Of a DNA stretch of 64,000 nt, positions 60,711 through 64,000 are shown one piece after another. The notes beneath the pieces are model-generated. The model had not been told where the DNA came from. It saw only the letters and a program-made list of their open reading frames with translations, and made no database searches. Position numbers and translations under genes: made by a program. Position 1 is the first letter of the stretch. The number at the start of each line of letters is the position of its first letter. Source of the DNA: Pseudomonas fildesensis (GTDB taxonomy: Bacteria; Pseudomonadota; Gammaproteobacteria; Pseudomonadales; Pseudomonadaceae); NCBI RefSeq assembly GCF_001050345.1, contig NZ_LFMW01000007.1:62001-126000 (forward strand), given 5' to 3'.

Positions 60711-61425
60711 TAATAAAAGTCATAAAACACGCCCATTTCCTTGGCGTTCTTCGCTACAATCTCCCCCCGATTATAAGGACGTCTCCTGATCGGGCCTCGC
60801 AGCATCGTTAATGCCTCGGTATTAGCCCCCAGATCGCCCACAGAGAGCCGCCCACACAGATCGAGTGAAGCTGGCGCGCTTGCTGTTTTTTTGCAAACCA
60901 CCCTCCTTTACCGAATCTGCCAGAGCTGCCATTGCGCTCGGCCACTTGAGTTGTTTGCCCGTTTTGCCGTGTAACGGCAAGGTTTTCGGGCCAGGTGCCA
61001 GGCTGGGGCAGCCCTTTTTTGAGGTTCACGTCTTCAAAAGAGCGTGAAAAAACGGGTTTTCACAACTTCACAAGAGTGTGGCGAGCAAATGAATAGTTTG
61101 GCGTTTGTACAAGCACCATCAGCGTCTGGAACAGCCCAACCATACAGGACCGAGTACTCCTCAAAAACCGGAGCTTGAGCCTGTCCGCTACGGATTGATT
61201 GCACGAATCGCACGCGTTGACCATAAGTCGAATTGCCACAGGCGCCCATGAATGCGTTCATAGGCAGATTAGGCCCGGCAGGAAGCGTGCGCTGAAGTTG
61301 CAAAGAATTGCGAATCGGACATGGCGATCCTGGCCATGGGTAACCTGGGGCAACACGTGAACCGCCCCGTCACTCCTGGCAGCCATGCCGACAATTTGGT
61401 GCTGCAGATTTTGGAGACGCGTTAA
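60711..61425. other. 715-bp gene-free region upstream of mqo
   Basis: No convincing gene is present, though short frames occur. A TACAAT -10-like element is at 60755-60760, a perfect hairpin TTGCCGT-GTA-ACGGCAA lies at 60964-60980, and a terminator-like hairpin at 61001-61020. Farther on are a GTGAAAA...TTTTCAC repeat near 61043-61062 and a CATGGC...GCCATG hairpin at 61320-61338. A GGAG site precedes the mqo start. The region could include an unrecognised RNA, an old gene remnant or a long regulatory leader. Confidence 0.45.
61001..61020 (+). terminator. Candidate intrinsic terminator upstream of mqo
   Basis: GGCTG-GGG-CAGCC followed by C and six T residues. The stem is short but perfect. 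Any + strand transcript starting in the upstream gene-free region would stop here, before mqo. Confidence 0.5.
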
Positions 61426-62934
61426 ATGGCGCATAACGAAGCAGTCGACGTAGTACTGGTAGGGGCCGGCATCATGAGCGCCACCCTGGCCGTACTGCTC
61501 AAGGAGCTCGACCCCGGCCTCAAGCTGGAAGTCGTTGAGCTGATGGATTCGGGTGCCGCGGAGAGTTCCAACCCGTGGAACAACGCCGGTACCGGCCACG
61601 CCGGGCTGTGTGAGCTGAACTACACACCCCAGGCCACCGATGGCTCCATCGACATCAAGAAAGCCGTGCACATCAACACCCAGTTCGAGGTGTCGAAGCA
61701 GTTTTGGGCGTACCTGACCAAAAAAGGCACCTTTGGCTCGTCCAAGTCCTTTATCAGCCCGGTACCGCACCTGAGCTTCGTGCAGGGCGAAAAAGGTGTG
61801 TCGTTCCTCAAGAAGCGCTTTGAAACCCTCAGCCAGCACCATGCGTTTTCGGACATGCACTACACCGAAGACCGCAGCGAGATGGCCGAGTGGATGCCAC
61901 TGATGATGCCTGGTCGCCCGCTCGAAGAGAAAATCGCTGCCACCCGCGTAATGAACGGCACCGACGTCAACTTCGGCGCCCTGACCAATCAACTGCTCGG
62001 CCACCTGACCAGCTCGGCAGACGCCCAGGTCAAGTACAGCAAGCGCGTGACCGGCCTCAAGCGTAACGGTGCCGGCTGGACCGTGAGCATCAAGGACGTC
62101 AACAGCGGCAACAGCCGTGACGTGGACGCCAAGTTCGTCTTCCTCGGCGCCGGCGGCGCGGCCCTGCCACTGCTGCAAGCCTCGGGTATTGAAGAAAGCA
62201 AAGGCTTTGGCGGCTTCCCGGTCAGCGGCCAGTGGCTGCGTTGCGATAACCCGGAAGTGGTCAAGCACCACCAGGCGAAGGTCTACAGCCAGGCGGCAGT
62301 GGGTTCGCCACCGATGTCGGTGCCGCACCTGGACACCCGCGTTGTCGACGGCAAGAAGTCCCTGCTGTTCGGGCCTTACGCCGGCTTCACCACCAAGTTC
62401 CTCAAGCACGGCTCATTCCTCGACCTGCCACTGTCGATTCGCGCTGGCAACATCGGCCCGATGCTGGCCGTGGCCCGCGACAACATGGACCTGACCAAGT
62501 ACCTGGTCAGCGAAGTCCGTCAGTCGATGGAGCAGCGCCTGGAATCCCTGCGCCGTTTCTACCCGCAAGCGAAAGCCGAAGACTGGCGCCTGGAAGTGGC
62601 CGGCCAACGGGTGCAGATCATCAAGAAAGACCCGAAAAAAGGCGGCGTGCTGCAATTCGGCACCGAGCTGGTCGCAGCCAAAGACGGTTCGCTGGCGGCG
62701 CTACTGGGCGCTTCACCGGGCGCTTCGGTGACTGTTTCGATCATGCTGGAACTGATCGAGCGCTGCTTCCCGCAGAAGACTGCCGGCGAGTGGGCGGCCA
62801 AGCTGCACGAGATCTTCCCGGCGCGGGAAAAGATTCTGGAGACCGATGCCGAGCTGTACCGCAAGATCAACACGCAGAACAACATCAGCCTGGAATTGGT
62901 TGAGCAGAGCAGCGAGACCGAAAGCTACGCTTAA
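61426..62934 (+). CDS. mqo: Malate:quinone oxidoreductase
   Basis: A 502-residue FAD enzyme that oxidises L-malate to oxaloacetate and passes electrons to the quinone pool, replacing or supplementing NAD-dependent malate dehydrogenase in the TCA cycle. The FAD Rossmann motif [17 protein letters not shown] is at the N terminus. [17 protein letters not shown] follows, and [21 protein letters not shown] and [13 protein letters not shown] lie later. GGAG precedes ATG 61426. A terminator closes the gene. Confidence 0.97.
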   Translation: MAHNEAVDVVLVGAGIMSATLAVLLKELDPGLKLEVVELMDSGAAESSNPWNNAGTGHAGLCELNYTPQATDGSIDIKKAVHINTQFEVSKQFWAYLTKKGTFGSSKSFISPVPHLSFVQGEKGVSFLKKRFETLSQHHAFSDMHYTEDRSEMAEWMPLMMPGRPLEEKIAATRVMNGTDVNFGALTNQLLGHLTSSADAQVKYSKRVTGLKRNGAGWTVSIKDVNSGNSRDVDAKFVFLGAGGAALPLLQASGIEESKGFGGFPVSGQWLRCDNPEVVKHHQAKVYSQAAVGSPPMSVPHLDTRVVDGKKSLLFGPYAGFTTKFLKHGSFLDLPLSIRAGNIGPMLAVARDNMDLTKYLVSEVRQSMEQRLESLRRFYPQAKAEDWRLEVAGQRVQIIKKDPKKGGVLQFGTELVAAKDGSLAALLGASPGASVTVSIMLELIERCFPQKTAGEWAAKLHEIFPAREKILETDAELYRKINTQNNISLELVEQSSETESYA

Positions 62935-62945
62935 GGCCTCGAGAT

Positions 62946-62987
62946 AAAAAAGCCCCGCTTCTCGATCTGAGAAGCGGGGCTTTTTTT
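62946..62987. terminator. Bidirectional intrinsic terminator after mqo
   Basis: A-tract, 12-bp stem GCCCCGCTTCTC / GAGAAGCGGGGC around a GATCT-type loop, then seven T residues. It serves mqo and the convergent PA4642-family gene. Confidence 0.95.
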
Positions 62988-62996
62988 CGCCTGCGA

Positions 62997-63284
62997 TCAG
63001 CCGCGGGCGTTATCGATCAGCTCAATGTACTCGGCGGCGTTGCGCTGGTCCTTGATCAGGTCGACAAAGGTCTGGCCATGCTCGTCCTTGCCGTCGAGGT
63101 CCAGGCCGGCTTCCTTGAAGAAGCCCAGGAAGCGCTCGAAGTCGTCGATACGTAGGCCACGGTAGGCCTTGGTCAGCTTGTGCAGGGACGGTGAAGTCGC
63201 GTCGACCGGCTCGAAGTCCAGGAACAACTTGATTTGATCGTCGCCGATCTCGTCACCAATCACCTGTTTCTTATCTTTACGCAT
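62997..63284 (-). CDS. PA4642-family protein of unknown function
   Basis: A 95-residue acidic cytosolic protein, beginning MRKDKKQVIGDEIGDD and ending YIELIDNARG. It matches the small Pseudomonas protein of this family, which sits next to mqoB in P. aeruginosa (PA4640 and PA4642), so the local order is conserved. No catalytic motif is visible; function unknown. Confidence 0.85.
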   Translation of the reverse strand: MRKDKKQVIGDEIGDDQIKLFLDFEPVDATSPSLHKLTKAYRGLRIDDFERFLGFFKEAGLDLDGKDEHGQTFVDLIKDQRNAAEYIELIDNARG

Positions 63285-63366
63285 TACCGACTCCAGCCTG
63301 CAGACATTTACACGGGGGGTTGAAGTCTACCTGCGAGGCGCCGGCTTCGAAAGCACTGAGAAACAC

Positions 63367-63455
63367 TGTGGGAGGGGGCTTGCTCCCGATGGCGGTGTGT
63401 CAGTCGACATCTAATTGACTGATCCACCGCCATCGGGAGCAAGCCCCCTCCCACA
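63367..63455. repeat. REPIN-like 89-bp element (copy 2)
   Basis: Outer arms TGTGGGAGGGGGCTTGCTCC and GGAGCAAGCCCCCTCCCACA are perfect reverse complements; inside, GATGGCGGTG...CACCGCCATC continues the pairing, and TCAGTCGACATCTAATTGACTGA closes the centre. Outer length equals copy 1 at 46416-46504 to within a base. Confidence 0.85.
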
Positions 63456-63476
63456 TTGGGCTAGTTAGTGTTCTTG

Positions 63477-63962
63477 TTACCGCGCTCGGACCGCACCGGT
63501 ATGCAAATCCGCCCAGATATGCCCGTTGGCATAGCTTAGGAACTGCACATACACCGTGTCATTGCGCAGCAGGTCGACGATCACGCGGTATTGGGCCACC
63601 GGGTACGACAAGGTCAGGGTCTTGCTTTTGTCATCGTAGGCCGGCTTTTTCAGGCTTTTGCTTTCGGCGTCGAAGTTGAGCACCACCTGGGCGATGGTCG
63701 CGCCTTTGCTAAGGGACTTGCCCTTGAGGCGAATCATCAACGGCGAGGTGACCGGGATCGGTTGCTGGCTGGATTGACGCTGGTTGCCCACCACCACCGC
63801 GTATTCGGTGACTTGCAGCAGTTGTTGCTGGTCGGGGACTTCGGCGCGCAGGGTCAGGTCGTCCGGCGGCAGGAATTGGCTATGCATCGGTGCAGGGGCA
63901 GCAGCCAGAGGCAGACTGAGGGTCAACGCCAGGGCAGCGCAGGTGCGTATCAACAGGCTCAT
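63477..63962 (-). CDS. Small exported protein of unknown function (161 aa)
   Basis: The product has a clear signal peptide (MSLLIRTCAALALTLSLPLAAA, cleavage near residue 22) and a beta-rich mature part (LTLRAEVPDQQQLLQVTEYAVV; LSYPVAQYRVIVDLLRNDTV). GGAG precedes ATG 63962 by about 7-8 bases. It is 22 bp downstream (on the - strand, upstream of the end) of the REPIN. No domain is recognised. Confidence 0.75.
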   Translation of the reverse strand: MSLLIRTCAALALTLSLPLAAAPAPMHSQFLPPDDLTLRAEVPDQQQLLQVTEYAVVVGNQRQSSQQPIPVTSPLMIRLKGKSLSKGATIAQVVLNFDAESKSLKKPAYDDKSKTLTLSYPVAQYRVIVDLLRNDTVYVQFLSYANGHIWADLHTGAVRAR

Positions 63963-64000
63963 GGGCCGCTCCGTGAGAGATGGCCCAGCACTGTAGCTCA

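Noticed and set aside
60710..60901. 63-codon - strand frame ending KNAKEMGVFYDFY
   Set aside because: The C-terminal residues look protein-like, but the start lacks a ribosome-binding site and the frame lies across the promoter-like TACAAT; not enough to call.
61034..61303. 89-codon frame on the - strand in the gap before mqo
   Set aside because: No ribosome-binding site, no domain, poor codon third-position bias, and it overlaps the likely mqo leader; kept only as part of the gene-free region.

Overview
The window is a GC-rich stretch of a Pseudomonas chromosome, most likely from the P. fluorescens group. The evidence is gene content (OprD-family porin, PA4642-family protein, LpoA-YraN-SIS-BON operon, a dcw cluster that runs mraZ to lpxC), Pseudomonas-style REP palindromes between genes, and protein motifs typical of the genus. 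I see no prophage, transposase, integron, CRISPR array or tRNA gene. Almost everything is core or common accessory metabolism.

Layout. 1-15 kb, mostly + strand: the tail of an unknown gene, a GhrB-type 2-ketoacid reductase, orphan CheV, a GNAT acetyltransferase, a cysteine-cluster protein, a solute-binding protein (- strand), a small unknown protein (- strand), an RND efflux operon (membrane-fusion protein plus pump) followed by its two-component system, a terminator-bounded intergenic region that may encode a small RNA, an OprD-family porin and a diguanylate cyclase. 15-33 kb, all - strand: the complete division and cell wall cluster mraZ-rsmH-ftsL-ftsI-murE-murF-mraY-murD-ftsW-murG-murC-ddlB-ftsQ-ftsA-ftsZ-lpxC, with a clear sigma70 promoter and three 10-bp-spaced MraZ-box repeats upstream of mraZ. 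33.2-38.3 kb: the RNase P RNA gene rnpB and rsmI (- strand), then the divergent envelope operon lpoA-yraN-gmhA/diaA-dolP. 38.3-43.5 kb: an OmpA-like lipoprotein, a metallo-beta-lactamase-fold hydrolase and a four-gene PqiA/PqiA/PqiB/PqiC lipid-transport operon. 43.5-51.8 kb, - strand: a MalT-like LuxR regulator, DUF1329 and DUF1302 envelope proteins and an acyl-CoA ligase, probably one functional module. 51.9-64 kb: LysE exporter, 2-hydroxyacid dehydrogenase, rsmC, a yybP-ykoY manganese riboswitch in front of a TMEM165/GDT1 cation exporter, an M48 protease lipoprotein, a SRAP-family protein with a degenerate active site, DUF2007 and a 59-residue CPXCG protein, a PlsC-like acyltransferase, several small conserved proteins, YajG-like lipoprotein, mqo, a PA4642-family protein and a small exported protein.

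How it fits together. The central 23 kb (15067-38227) makes lipid II, assembles the divisome, makes the first committed lipid A step (LpxC), and supplies outer-membrane factors that activate or protect peptidoglycan synthesis (LpoA, DolP). Most genes in the dcw cluster overlap or abut, so translational coupling is expected. The flanks are less conserved in order than this block.

The most interesting items are the manganese riboswitch with visible mutually exclusive pairings, the promoter-to-terminator intergenic unit at about 11.72-11.91 kb, the MraZ operator, the SRAP paralogue lacking two expected active-site residues, the MalT-like/DUF1302/DUF1329/ligase module, and a 715-bp gene-free region with hairpins before mqo. 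I did not find a clearly new multi-gene system.
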